A program made the translations under genes and the position numbers. From Takakia lepidozioides (Eukaryota > Streptophyta > Takakiopsida > Takakiales > Takakiaceae), in NCBI GenBank assembly GCA_030704615.1, contig CM060734.1:62698042-62762041 (forward strand): a stretch of 64,000 nucleotides of DNA, in the 5' to 3' direction. A model generated the notes under the pieces. It did no database searches, was not told the DNA's origin, and saw only the letters and a list, made by a program, of their open reading frames with translations. This document shows, one piece after another, positions 1 through 12,100 of the stretch (positions within the stretch are counted from its first letter, which is position 1; every line of letters begins with the position of its first letter).

Positions 1-176
1 TCTACTTAAGGACGACCTGAATAATAACAAATTGCCACCACCTTGTGAGTGGACTTAAATACAAGCCTGAACTATCTCGAAAGCTGTTGTGGATGCGCTA
101 AGTGGCGCTTCCACTTTAACTATCCGTGATTTCATCCTTCATTATCAACGGCAGTGATTCGATGCTTACCAACGCC

Positions 177-668
177 TCAGATTTCCCCATATCTTGTATG
201 ATGCATTCCTTTGCAGATTAGCCTAATCCTCTTGTGTGATGGAATTGCTAACATGCCGGATGTGAGGTTGGCCAACCTCTTGCTCTCGTCTCCTACATTC
301 TTCAGCAATGTAAATTTCTGTGTCGTTCTCTCAACCCTGTCGACCTGTATGTGCGGTGCAACCGTGCCAATCTCTTCCTCCCTCACACCGACGATTTTCG
401 CTGGATCGATCTTCAGACGCCAACCCTGATCTGCAGTCGAGCTTAATAATGCAGCCGATGGCGCCAAAAGCGATCCCAGCCTCCTCTCAATGCCAATTTC
501 CCCAAAGTACCTATTCTCTGGAAATGTGTCACTCTCATCACCACTCTTCCATCTACGAAAACCCAAAGCTCGTAGTTTCTCGACTCCTCCTGCACTTTTG
601 GAAGGTTGAATTCGCGAGTCAAAAATCCCCTGCTGCGCTGCAGTTGAGACATAGCAGAACCGATTCAA
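177..668 (-). CDS. Hypothetical open frame, 163 codons
   Basis: An open frame of 163 codons with protein-like composition. I do not recognise the family. The C-terminal third ends in a stretch reading IRLICKG, which resembles the last strand of ubiquitin-like folds, but this is a weak impression and not an identification. It ends soon afterwards in a stop, with no good splice donor in frame. It could be one exon of a gene lying off the left edge, or a chance open frame in intergenic DNA. Confidence 0.2.
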   Translation of the reverse strand: MNRFCYVSTAAQQGIFDSRIQPSKSAGGVEKLRALGFRRWKSGDESDTFPENRYFGEIGIERRLGSLLAPSAALLSSTADQGWRLKIDPAKIVGVREEEIGTVAPHIQVDRVERTTQKFTLLKNVGDESKRLANLTSGMLAIPSHKRIRLICKGMHHTRYGEI

Positions 669-689
669 ATTACTACTATAAACATATAA

Positions 690-800
690 ATGCAGCTACA
701 GTCAAGTAATGAAAAACAATTGTGAAGAGTCTGTAGTCATAGTCAGGTAATGTCGGATTGGTCTGTGAGAACCACCGCGGTGCAGCTGAGCAGCCAACTA
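690..800 (-). repeat. Dispersed repeat shared with the 35.7 and 36.1 kb region
   Basis: Read on the minus strand, this segment contains a CAGCTGCACC...TGGTTCTCAC...CGACATTACCTGACTA... series of words. The same words recur on the plus strand near 35745-35810 and, in part, near 36095-36130 inside the CACTA/PPR element. This is a diverged copy of the same mobile or dispersed sequence in opposite orientation. Confidence 0.55.
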
Positions 801-837
801 TTGCAATACGACCTCCTAAGCGCTTGCGGCAGAGCTT

Positions 838-996
838 GGCTTTTGCGCCTTTGTGCACGCATTGCTTTTCGTTCTCACTACTCAAGCAACACCTTAGTGA
901 CTTTTTCTCTTTGCTCTATCCTCGCTCTATCCTCGTAAAGAGAAAAAGTGTTGCTTGAGTAGTGAGAGCTAAAAACAATGCACAAAGGCGCAAAAG
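838..996. repeat. Foldback (inverted repeat), about 60-bp arms
   Basis: The left arm (about 838-914) contains GCTTTTGCGCCTTTGTGCA, then TCACTACTCAAGCAACAC, then TTTTTCTCTTT. The right arm (about 936-996) is its reverse complement, with a few mismatches and small gaps. The loop is about 20 bp. It can form a long imperfect hairpin, as in a small foldback MITE or a hairpin small-RNA source. No coding role is seen. Confidence 0.75.
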
Positions 997-1032
997 CAAT
1001 GATCGTAGTAAGATCAATTCCCCTAAGAGCCA

Positions 1033-1272
1033 ATGAGGTATAATGCGGACATCAAAGTAACAGTTTTCAACAAACATGGTACGGTGACATGCAGAAGGAA
1101 GTTAAAGCCCGGTATCCAAAAGAGTGATATGCTCTTGGCTTTCGAGAAGGCACACAGACTTGGTTACCTCATAGACTCCAGTGGTTACAACGTCGAATAT
1201 CCAAATGACGTTGATTCCCTTGCGGCCTGTGGATACTATATTAGCGACTCCGTTATAACTTATAACTTATAA
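1033..1272 (+). CDS. Small hypothetical open frame, 79 codons
   Basis: A short ATG-to-stop frame with mixed, protein-like composition. No family is recognised. It has no obvious introns or transposon motifs and lies just after the foldback repeat. It could be a gene fragment or a chance frame. Confidence 0.15.
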   Translation: MRYNADIKVTVFNKHGTVTCRRKLKPGIQKSDMLLAFEKAHRLGYLIDSSGYNVEYPNDVDSLAACGYYISDSVITYNL

Positions 1273-1925
1273 CCCCAGCTTTATCTGCACCTCCGGCAGC
1301 TACAAGGGTTGAGGAAATCTGTTGTTTTTATTCGCTTTGTTTGGGTTGTAAGGGTTTGTTCAATCCATGGGCTCGGACTCCTTGCTTGATTGTGAACTCC
1401 TATCTGAATGAGAAGGTTGCATCAATAGGTCTTTCTTAGGGTTTTGATGACATCCTCATCACCTCGGTGCCTTCATGTTTGACCCTCTTCCGGAATTTTG
1501 TTGATGAGAGTTCACACTGCTGTTGAAGTTTCTCCACGAGTTATGATTCTACTTCTAATCTTGATGATTAGGGTTTTGTTTGATTCATGGACCTTTTTAG
1601 TAAAGTGCTACCAATGCTTGTTCTCGGCAGCGATGTGCACTTAGGGTTTTGAAGGAGACCTCAGGTTCCCGTCTTTTGTATGCTATCGACTTGAACTCAG
1701 TGATCAAAAATAGCATGGCAGAGGGTTTCTCATCATTTACGCCTTGCATTGAATCCCTCGTGATGGACCGTTTTTCAGAAACAAGGGCAGCCTCTCGTAT
1801 AAATTCTCACGAGCTGGATAGCCTGCGTAAATCCTTGGGGGTTGTAAGACCCAAAATATTGGTAGCAGCTAATCTAAACAATAGGCTCTGCTGGCTCCAG
1901 CCTCGGACTGGAACCTCTTTCCTCT

Positions 1926-2022
1926 GCCTTTATGGCTAATGTAAGGTTATTTTTTCCTAACCAATTAATAATTTTTTACCAGGGCCACTGTCCCCTGTTC
2001 TCTTAAAAAAAAACAAAAAACA
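1926..2022 (+). mobile_element. LINE-like 3' tail with A-rich end
   Basis: The segment reads GGTTATTTTTTCC, then AATTAAT, then GGGCC-CTGTCCC, then an A-rich tail. The same ordered words with an A-rich tail occur at 33255-33365, and a looser version (ACTGTGGCC...CCCCTGTTTC...AAAACAG) at 15655-15716. A shared 3' end followed by poly-A is typical of 5'-truncated non-LTR retrotransposon copies. Confidence 0.5.
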
Positions 2023-4732
2023 AAAAAAGTAATTGTCATCGCCAAAATTAGGCTATCACGGATATATATATATATATATATGCGGCGGCCACAGCTAATT
2101 ATAAACCACAAAAAATAGGTGCAACCACCAATAAAGAAAAATAAATAATACATGCAACAGTCCATATTTGGTTGTCGCATGTAATTTTAAGAAAAAAAAC
2201 TCATAGCTGTGACTGCCAAATCGACTGCCCAAAAAAAATAAAAATTGGCGCATGTAATAAATCTATCAAGAAAAAAAAGAATCCACCATCAAAATTTGAC
2301 AGTCGCAGCTAATACGACAAGCAATATTTCACAGTCTCATATAATAATTAAAAAACAATACCACTACTACCAAAATCCGAGGTGGTCATGGATAATTAAC
2401 CCTTAAGTTCCCAAGCGACCTGAATGGGGTCACTTTGAATTTGAGGTTCGACCTAATTTTTGCAGATCTAATCTGATGGGGCCCACTCCTGAAGCTTTAA
2501 TGACAAGGGATTTGAGTATGATGCAAAAAACAAAACTAAAAAAAAACAAAAGCTGCGACCTACAAAAAATATCTTAGATCTCATTTTTACGTTTTGGACC
2601 TGAAAAGGGCTTGTTGACCGCTGACGTGGCAGTAAAACAAGCCCAAAACAGATTGCACTCCAAAGGCCATTTTTGGCAGAAAATTAGCAATTTTGGAAAA
2701 AACACTTCACCATGTAGTGTGTGAGCATTACATACACACATCCACCATTGGCTTTCAAAAAATTTATAGAAAAAAAAGTACTTCATTTGGAGGCACATTT
2801 TCTCTTGTCAATTTTGAGATTTCAACCCCCATGTAATTGCATGCATAGCAAGCATAGGTGAAAAAATCAGTTGGACCTGCGATTTAGTGGGGTCATAGCC
2901 ACTCCACTATTGATTTGGAAATGTCTTGGGGCAAGCAAAATTGGATAAAGCTAGGTTTTGATTTGGTCAAACCTATTTCTTTCTCACTTTTTCTTTGGGA
3001 CCTGATACTTGAGGTTTGGGCCAACGCTATAATCTCACAATTTCCACGGTGGACTTGGCTCATTTTTTGGTATGTCATGCATAAATGAGCTGCGCCCACT
3101 ACTATAAGGCTGGTTGCATGAAATTTTAGAAAAACAAGTAACTGCAATTGCTAGAATTTGGCGGTCGTACATATTAAAAAATACCAAAAAACACCTACAA
3201 CCCCCCAAATATTTATAATTATGAAAAGCAAATATACTTACGACTGCCAAAATTTGGTGGTCACAGCTAATTAATAAATAAATAAAATAGGTGCAGGCGT
3301 TAGATGCATACGTTAATTTCCACATAAATCTGCACTCGTTATCTATACAATCTTCTTATTTTGGGATATAATAGAGTTGCGGGTATGGTTCAATAGCAAA
3401 TACATCACATATATATCCTTCTAGATGATATCTCGATGAGTACCCTGACTTCATTGATAAGTAGGTGGATCCTTCATATGCTGTAACCATGTACACTGCC
3501 AGTGTATTGAAAGATTAGGATAGAGCCCATTTCAAACAATGTAGTTGATTTCTAGATTGTCAAGCAACACAAAGCCTTTTCGCAGAGATTGTAATGAGAA
3601 ATCTGAATGATAACGTAGGTTCTTTTGCCCCACTCATTGGTCGTCAGCTCAAAGAGCGTGGAAAACCAAAAGAACATGAGAAGGAGACAACTCCATAAAA
3701 GAAGGTTAGGGAGAAGAATAAGGTGAATAAGCTTATTGCTTCCAAGTCTGCAAGCTTACAGAGGCATCCGCTCCACCATACGGGAGGTCTTGTCGTCCTT
3801 CATGACTCTAGTATTGTTTATAGTTTATTTCACATTGCAACTCATTTTGTCTTTACATCCTTCAAATCGACTTAACATATGTACGAGTGTTTTTTTCTAC
3901 TCTCTTCTTTGTATTCAACATTGTCGAACTGTTTTCTTCGCAAATTGGCAAATGTCGCGCACCTCACTTTAGTAACGCACCTAAGCCATCACTAGCCCAC
4001 TCGGGGTCCCCACCGCCCAGTGGTTGAGGAGCCCCGCCCCATGAGTGCCTCCATAATTCCCTTTGGTGACTTTGCTACCTAAGGGCCCTTCAGTTCTCAC
4101 TCTCACTACTGTTGCTGTCCCACAACCCCTCTTATGTCCCGACCCCCCTGCCCTAAAGGCAAAGGGCCGCGACACACACCCCTACCAACAATGAGTCGAT
4201 GCCATCATCGATTTGGCCAATTTCAAAGCTGCCCCCACCACATGTACATGTCAGTCGCTTTTGTGTCCTCCTCTTGTCTTTTGGGGACAGACGGTAGCGA
4301 CGCACATCCCTACCAACGAGGAGTCGATGTCCTCATCAACCAAGCCATACTGTTTGCATACTGACCACCAAGGTATGGCGTCCCACACCAAGGAATCGGT
4401 TCCCAAGCCATGACGTCCCATGATCAAGAATCCAATTCCCCGTTAAGTACTTTGACAACAAGATAGCTAGTTTTTTTTACTGAACTTTTCTTGTTCAAGC
4501 CCGGAGTGGAGGTTCTCAAGCTCAACTCACGGCACCCTTCTCGGCCCACTTCATGGCCGAGGTATGAATCTCCTCGAGGATCAAATTGCCTTACAACAAA
4601 AATAATTTGCTTACGACAGCCCGTGATGCCGCTTTTTGTATCATCTTGGGAAAGGATTCATCTTGAACCCCTAGGAAGATAACCTTAAACTAACCATGCG
4701 CCCCAATCATTACAATTGTCCTAAGACGACCT
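2023..4732. other. Intergenic, AT-rich, degenerate short repeats
   Basis: No gene is supported. There is an (AT)n microsatellite at about 2061-2081. The words ACTGCCAAAATTTGG, GGTGGTC and ACAGCTAATT recur in diverged form at about 2090-2110, 2210-2240, 2290-2310, 3150-3170 and 3240-3275, which suggests an old tandem or dispersed repeat. From about 3960 to 4660 the DNA is C-rich and carries only broken frames. Confidence 0.5.
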
Positions 4733-5190
4733 ATCAGGGGGCGTCCCTTTCAGCTGCATACGGATTGGAGCATGCTGGGGCTTAAAGCGGTGCTCACACA
4801 GGTGGATGATGAGGGAAGAGAGTTCGTAGTGGCTTATGCTAGCCGCTCGAACAACGCTGTAGAGGCTAAGTACAGCTCATATGAGGGGGAGTGCTTAGCT
4901 GCAGTGTGGGCCGTGACACACTTCAGGTGCTATCTATACGGCAATCTTTTCACCCTTGTCACGGATCACCAGCCACTCAAGTGGTTGATGGAGTCAGACA
5001 AGCTTACGGGGAAGCTTGCACGGTGGGTACTCATACTCCAGGAGTATGACTTTCAGGTTGTGCATCGACCGGGTTAGGTCAATCGGGATGCGGATCGATT
5101 GAGTCGCAATCCATGCATGAGCCTGCAGGATGACACTGTAGCTTGGTGGCATGGTGAGACGGACGAGCCCATGGTTATGTTATGAGTTGT
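4733..5190 (+). pseudogene. Ty3/Gypsy RNase H fragment, related to the methyltransferase element
   Basis: Translation gives a Gypsy RNase H domain: QLHTDWSM, then VLTQVDDEGREFVVAY, SSYEGECLAAVWA, LVTDHQPLKWLMESDK and LQEYDFQVVH. It is nearly identical to the RNase H of the minus-strand element at 46969-47451, but lies on the opposite strand. Differences include a stop after the conserved VVHRPG and several substitutions. Reverse transcriptase and integrase are not found beside it, so this is a short truncated copy, probably of the same family. Confidence 0.9.
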
Positions 5191-6111
5191 GTATTTGCTG
5201 CACTGCAGAAATTTGTAGCCCCTCTTGCACCTCCCCTAGGTGTCACCTCCTTTCCTTTGCTGAAAATTACTACCATGATGTGCCTTCTCCATGTTACACC
5301 TCCCTGAATTAACATATTTGTTGAGATTCAGTGAGTTGAAGTAGATTCCATTATTCAGTAAGAGGACCCATCGGCAACCAGATGCTTGTTTTAATAACTA
5401 ATTTTAATTAGAGGTAGCTATTTATACCTGGGCCGGCTCCCAGCTGGTATGACCATTGGATTACCGGTCGGGTTAGTAGAAGCAATAGAAGCATGATTTT
5501 TACTTGCAGACAGTTATCAGCCCGTCCAATTTCACTCATCTAGAGCTTTGACAGTCACAATCTTCTACCCATGAGACTTTTACATTCCTTACCATTCTTC
5601 TCCTACACCTGCCGCTCAACAGTCATATGTTGAAGAGCATTTTTCTATAGATGCGAAGTGAGTATTTGGTAAAGAGGACGCATGCAATGCACATACACAT
5701 ATGCCAGAATCTCACAACCTTGTTAGTGAGCAAGATGAAGCAAGTAATGGCTTGGTTGTGCAGACGAGCTGAGTACACATCCGCTCATAAGAATCTAGGG
5801 TCTTTTCATGTCAACCCTCTTGGACACTGGGCTAAACAAACAATCACCTAGACAACTAGACTGTCCATTTTGAACACTCTAACCTCTCTTTCAAAATTGG
5901 CCATGTACACCACTAATTCCTCGTCCATGTTTCTTGCTTTCTGCACATTGTGCCCTTGGGATCTCAGTATCTGATAGGTTTAACCTGCTGACAAAGGATA
6001 CTAGCAAAGTTCAACATTTTGTCTGTTCCTTCAACTGCAAAAGATACTGACTCAGAATTGGTCATCCCAAACACAGTAACATCAAAAGGGCCAGTTCATA
6101 ATCACAAGAAC
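5191..6111. other. Intergenic and 3' flank of the WD40 gene
   Basis: No coding segment is supported. The part next to 6112 should hold the 3' UTR of the minus-strand WD40 gene. Around 5425-5475 the words CCGGCT...CAGCTGGTATGACC...ATTACCGGTCGGG loosely resemble the ends of a hAT-like repeat near 52345 and 53050. Confidence 0.4.
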
Positions 6112-9100
6112 TCATCGGTTAGATGCAATCCGATAACACAGAGAGAGATCCTCTGGCCTCTTCCAAACATAAGCCCGCACTGTTGCCAAACTCATATTTG
6201 GAGGCAATACCTGGCCCATCCATGCACAGGAAATACACCTCACATCAGAACAGTAATCCTCATCTCATCCCAGACCCCGGATAGTGCGAGTGACATTCTT
6301 ACGAGGGGTTCCTGCAGTGAAAGCCTGTGGTTGTCACAGTCTACAAGAAACTTCTACATCTGACCAGATGCAGGATGTCAGTTATTTAACTCTGTAAGGT
6401 GAAAGTGGAGGGGAACAGTTATCAACACCGCAACTTCAGGCTCTGAGACACTCAATGATCTGAAGAACACTAGTGATGTAGCCAGTGTCATGACCATGCT
6501 CGTTACCAGAAGGAATATCCCAGACATTTGTGTCCCGAAGGACTCTAAGCATCTTTCCTATCCTGTTTAAACCAGATGATTAGAATTGGAAAGCAGGTTA
6601 ACGGCTGTGAACCAGCTGTATACAAAAACCGTCGTTTTGGTCTAGATTGTATGAATGAAAAAGGTGTTGTCAACATACCTGGTTATTGCACACAATTTCA
6701 ACCACAGGTTTGATTGGCTGTTGCCAGACCCTTGAGCCAGGCCTAAATGCCCCATAACCATTGCTAGCTGTTTGATTGCCTGATGTTGATGTCCCATCAG
6801 ACACATTCTCGTCCAAGGGCCTATCAAGCACTAACTTCTCTAGCACATAGTTCACAACCTGCATCCAAAATGGTACCATCATAAGTTAAGCTCAATACAA
6901 AAGACAAGATACCAGCACACAGTTGACTACGCACATAAGTCAAATCACTCATGATTAGGAATAGCTCTGGAACTAGGTCAGCCACTAGCATTGGAAGGTC
7001 TTGTTTACACCTCTCGACAATGACATCTAATGAACCAGGCCTGCTGCTTGAAAATCCATCTGAGGGTAACAAAGACAGCTGGTAATTGCCAGCACAAGTA
7101 AGGATTGATAATGGTTCTACATGGGAGTAAAGAGGCCATACCTTATGTATTCTCAAAATTCGGGGCGCACTCAACTTGCCCTGTGTGAGGACCTGTAGGG
7201 ATGTGCCGTCGCAAGGATGTAAATAGAAGCTACACCTGCACGACCATTCACCAATACACAGCCCTTAGTCAAGAGTGCACAATCTTTACTTGGCACAAGA
7301 AACTCCACGAGGATTCACAAAAAGGAGCTTTGCCCAACAGTGTGACCAGAGTTGACAACAAAAATGAAATTGCCGTGTTTCATTTGTTGGGCATAGCTAG
7401 TCTCCCATGCAGAAGCCCAAAATGCATCAAGCGAGTCAGAACCCAGAAGCACCAATGCAAGGCACAAGGGGTCACATGGTAGTTACAGCAGGTGGTATTG
7501 AAGCCATCAATCAAACACCAGGGCAAGCTTTAAGAATGCAACACAGAAACCCTGACAGAAAGTACTTGGCATGCTCGCGTGGAGGCAGACGGCTATGCAG
7601 TACACACTCAATACACCACCAGGGAAGTTCTTTTTCATCCTCATTGCCATCCAACTCCGTTGCTTTCCTCCGCCATGGCCCTCCCTGCCAACCAGGAGTT
7701 GTTGCACATGTATAATTAGTGATGATTCCACATTAAACTACGAAAACTCGACACTAGACTGCAAGAAAAGCCACCCCAATCATATTGTCCTAGCAAATCC
7801 AATGTACCTGTGAACCTTCGGTGATGATGGAGGGGGACGCTGACGTCGAAAACTCAAAGGCAGGAAGTACACCAGAGGGGTGATTGTTGGCATCATCATG
7901 TGAGTTGTTGATGACCACCCGGCGATCCGAACCATAATCTCCAACACCAGACTCAGGACCTGATCCTGAGTCCCCATTCACATTTGGTGTGGTGACTAAC
8001 ATATGTCTCCGTTGGGTCAGCCAATGTGCCATAAGACCTCGCAATGTTTCCTGCCCAAGATTCAACTGCAGGAGCAGAGGGTTACCTATGAGATTACATT
8101 TCGACGATCTTCTAATCAATCATCCACGTAAGAAGCATGAACCTCCAGTAGTATTTAGCTTGCAGCAACTTCATTTCTCAGCTGAAAACACATGTGCCAG
8201 TCCCACAAACATTACCTTGAGCTCCTCGGATGCGCCAGGCACATGCAAATCAACTGCATACATTTCCGCAGAGAAACACTGGGGTGTATCCAGGTGCACG
8301 GAGATGCTCCCCAACCTCGTATCCATGGTGAACCAAGCTGGCACACTTACCTGCTCCCCAGTCGCCCCCATCAAATATTGTTCATTCAGAAACAACAGAA
8401 AGATGCGACAGATATGACAAAAAGATTCCCCTATCATTATAATCATACACCAAATATACAAACTCATGTATTCAATCTGACGGACCAGCAAAGGCCACTT
8501 CAGATTCACGGGCAACAAAGCGTGCTCATTGCCACCTTCCACTTCTACTTCAGCTGATACACGGAAATACGGTAGGTACTGGAAGTTTCACAATCAGGTG
8601 GCGTGTTGAGGGACCCCCCTTCTCAAGGACATGCACCACATGCAGCACCACTACCATCTTGCTGCTTGTCAAGCATCAACTGCAAGCCATGCTACATGGC
8701 CCTGCAGAGATACACAACCTCCAGCCAGGGAGTATTGTCTCAAATTTATTACAGCAATCCAACATCTACCTGGCAGTTGAAGTTGATGCCGAAACATGTC
8801 AGTATAACTGCAACCTCAATAGCACCTGGCTTTCTAAATTGGCGGAGAAGAGAGCCATCATTGACTCTTAAGCAATGAGTCCATCCCAAATGCTCTCGGT
8901 GTCAAGATAGTAAGGACAGCCCAAGGTTATTTGTATTCATTGACAACCTCCATCCACATCTCTATTCTGCCATCCTTTGTCTCAACCAACGGCCAAAAAA
9001 ACCCAAAATGGAGTCACAGCTATGTTTACTAACCATCTCAAACAGCTCCTTCTCCTTTTCTTCAAATGACACCTACAACAGACAACAACACAGCACCTCA

Positions 9101-12100
9101 GCCTCCCAGTTATGTTATTGCTGCCCTTTACTGCATCTTCCCTTTAACCCGTGCCATTGACAGTGTTGTAGGGCTACCTTCCCATGTTGGGTCTCACTTC
9201 ATGGTATATGCATTAGAACGATGATATTTCAGCCTATCAACCAACCTGTTTGGCAAAAACAAGTAGGAAAAACTCGTACCATGAAGATGAAGATAAAATT
9301 GAGGAGATAGGACTGTACCTTTCCGAAGTCATTAATCACCGTCCCCTTAGTAATCTCCCACAGCTTCACATTGCCTGTTGCATCCTACAAGAACAATACG
9401 TCCACCAGTGTGTTTGCATCGTATTCGCTATAGATACCACTGCTCTACCCACATACTTCTAAACCTCAGTTGAAGTGATAGATGCCATCTCACACCTACA
9501 ACCGCATAGGAATGCTCATTGCCTCCTGAACCAAATTTGCTGACAGGAAAGTATGCCAACAGGCAACAACTTCCAAACTGCAGACACATTAATAGCCCAG
9601 TTTAATCAACAAGATTCTGGGACCCATCCTGTGGCAGGACGATTATTCCAAAGCCTGCATTTACCTCAGATAGTGGACAAATCCCCGCAGTTTCTATAAA
9701 TAAGGGAGAAACCCAGACAATCGCATAGATGGCACTAGTGCCTCCATTGTGCAGCTCTTCCTGGTGCCTAGCTCTAACGAAAAGCTCCCAAACTGGGTGA
9801 GTGAAATTTTGCTGGACATGAAAATGGTTCTTCAAAACGTATTGGCAAGGAAATCATTAAACCCAGACCTTTCAAAGTCAAGGAGGCAAACCTTGGTAAG
9901 AACATGACGCCTATCATTTAGAATAGTGTGCCGCACAATGCCTGCTGTTCCTGGAATAACTGAAGCAGGCTTGGTATACAATGGAACCTGACCACCCATC
10001 CCATGCAATACATCGTTGACTTTGGGAGAAATTTATCTAGAAGATCCACTGCCAAATGCAGCCCAAGACCATTCCAAAGAGGGAACCACATACTTCTAAT
10101 CACAGTTATCACCAAGTCTCTTGATATGTTACCAGTGGGAGATGTCAGCCACGCAGATATTCAACCAACTGGGAGGGCGGGCATTTACTCCATCTTCATT
10201 CGGTTGTTCAGTGCCAAGACTAAAGGCCAATGCCAGACAGAGAGATAAAGCTGAACATGCTGAAGAATGTAAACTGACAACATTAAGAACAGCACACGTA
10301 CAGGAGCAGAGCCATCCAAGCATGCACGAGCACGCGCAAATGGTAAGGAGCCAGCCACAAATGAGCTAGTGGTTTGAAAAATCTTCAGAGAAGTCCGCTC
10401 ACAGGCTGGCCATTTATTGAGAAATGAATCAGTGGTGGCCACCCACAGCCATTCATCTCCCTGCAATGCCAATTGCTGCACTGGCTGCTGCTCCATACAC
10501 ATCAGAGTACTCTCCCGTGTTGCCAGGTCCGTGAAATATACCTTCAGTATGCCCAAACTCCCACCATAAGAATATAGAACAACTTCTAGTTTACATGACC
10601 CAGGATAGTTGACAATTATCAAACGCCAATGTGATTATATTTAGAAGGAAACAGCAAAAAGAGAGAAAGGAACTGACAAACATACAAAAAACAAAACATA
10701 CATGACAGGCAAAGAAGCTTACAGAAAGATCCCGGCCTCCACTGTAGACATGGCTAAAGGAAGGAGTGCTAGCCAAGGCCCACACCGAGTCAGTATGCAC
10801 TGCATATGAATGTACACAGCGCTGCTGCCCCAGATCCCAGAGCCTGCCAAGTCTCCAGCAGGCATCATTCAAATGATATACATCTAACTTGATGAGAGAA
10901 TATCTCGACAAAGGCAGTAGTGATATGGCAGTAGTGCTTAGGGTACTCTACACAGGTAGCATGGTTGTGTGTGTCAAATAAGTTTTCATCACAAAAATAT
11001 ACTTGAGACTATACTTCATTAACCTTGACAACCCTTCAGACTATTTAGAGTACATCCTTTGTGATGACACCTCACCTGATAAGAAGTAAACAAGGAAAAC
11101 ACAGTTTCAAACCTATAGGACCAGGGGACAAGGCCTGCATACCGAAGCATGGAGTCCGATGATCCTGACAAACACAACCTGCAGCCAGCCCCACAACATC
11201 CAATCTCCCCACATTATAAACACTGAAAGTGGACTGCCATTAGCCATGAAGAGACAACTCACAAAAATTTTGCAACCTTGTTCTAAACATATTGCTGGCT
11301 TCCAGCTCTGCTACTGACAAAGCTAGCAATTGCTGGGTGAGCCTGGCCGAACCACCAGAGGCACAAGAGTATTGAGTCCAAAAGCCCAAACCTTCCCTCG
11401 GATGTATTTTACCAAACAAATGGGTAATGACTCCAGGAAAAATACTCTCAAGCCAGTCAGAATGCTACTTACAAGTCTGACATATCAAATTCATGGGATG
11501 TTGGAATGTATAAGGCTGAGGTTTCAATACCCAAGCAAGCATTGAAGAGCTAACATGATCAACAACACAATTACAAAACATCCATTTAGATACATCTGAA
11601 ACAACAGACTTCTAACTAAGATCATGTCATTAAATTCAAAAGCTGCCCTCCAATAGGACATCCCTGTCATGCTTCTAGATTCATTGGATAACCCCTGTCC
11701 AGTCCTTGATGGTCATTCAAAATACCAACAAATAGACGAGTAACTTGCAATGAACAAGAGCAAGCAACAAGGAGACGTATGGATCACAACACCTGCCCGA
11801 GGGATCCAAAAGAAGTGCTCGCACATTGTCAGTGTGACCTTTAAGTTTCAATTGCTTTGCTCCACTTCTTGGATCCCACACTCGTACAGCCTGCACCAAA
11901 GTCGCAAGCAACAGCAACAGGCTATGAAATATAATTGTATTTCCCATAAATGCCGCATTCAAACACAGCTATGGGTGCATCTCCATGTAATTTGCCAACA
12001 GCAAAGAATTCATGCCAAACTTGGCAATCGTGACCTCTATATTGGGAGCTACCAAGCAAAATGTTGAATCCTAGGGGTTCCCAGAGGCACATGATCTTGG

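Noticed and set aside
10185-10622. 145-codon minus-strand frame as a separate gene
   Set aside because: It is exon 9 of the WDR48-like gene with intron read-through at both ends.
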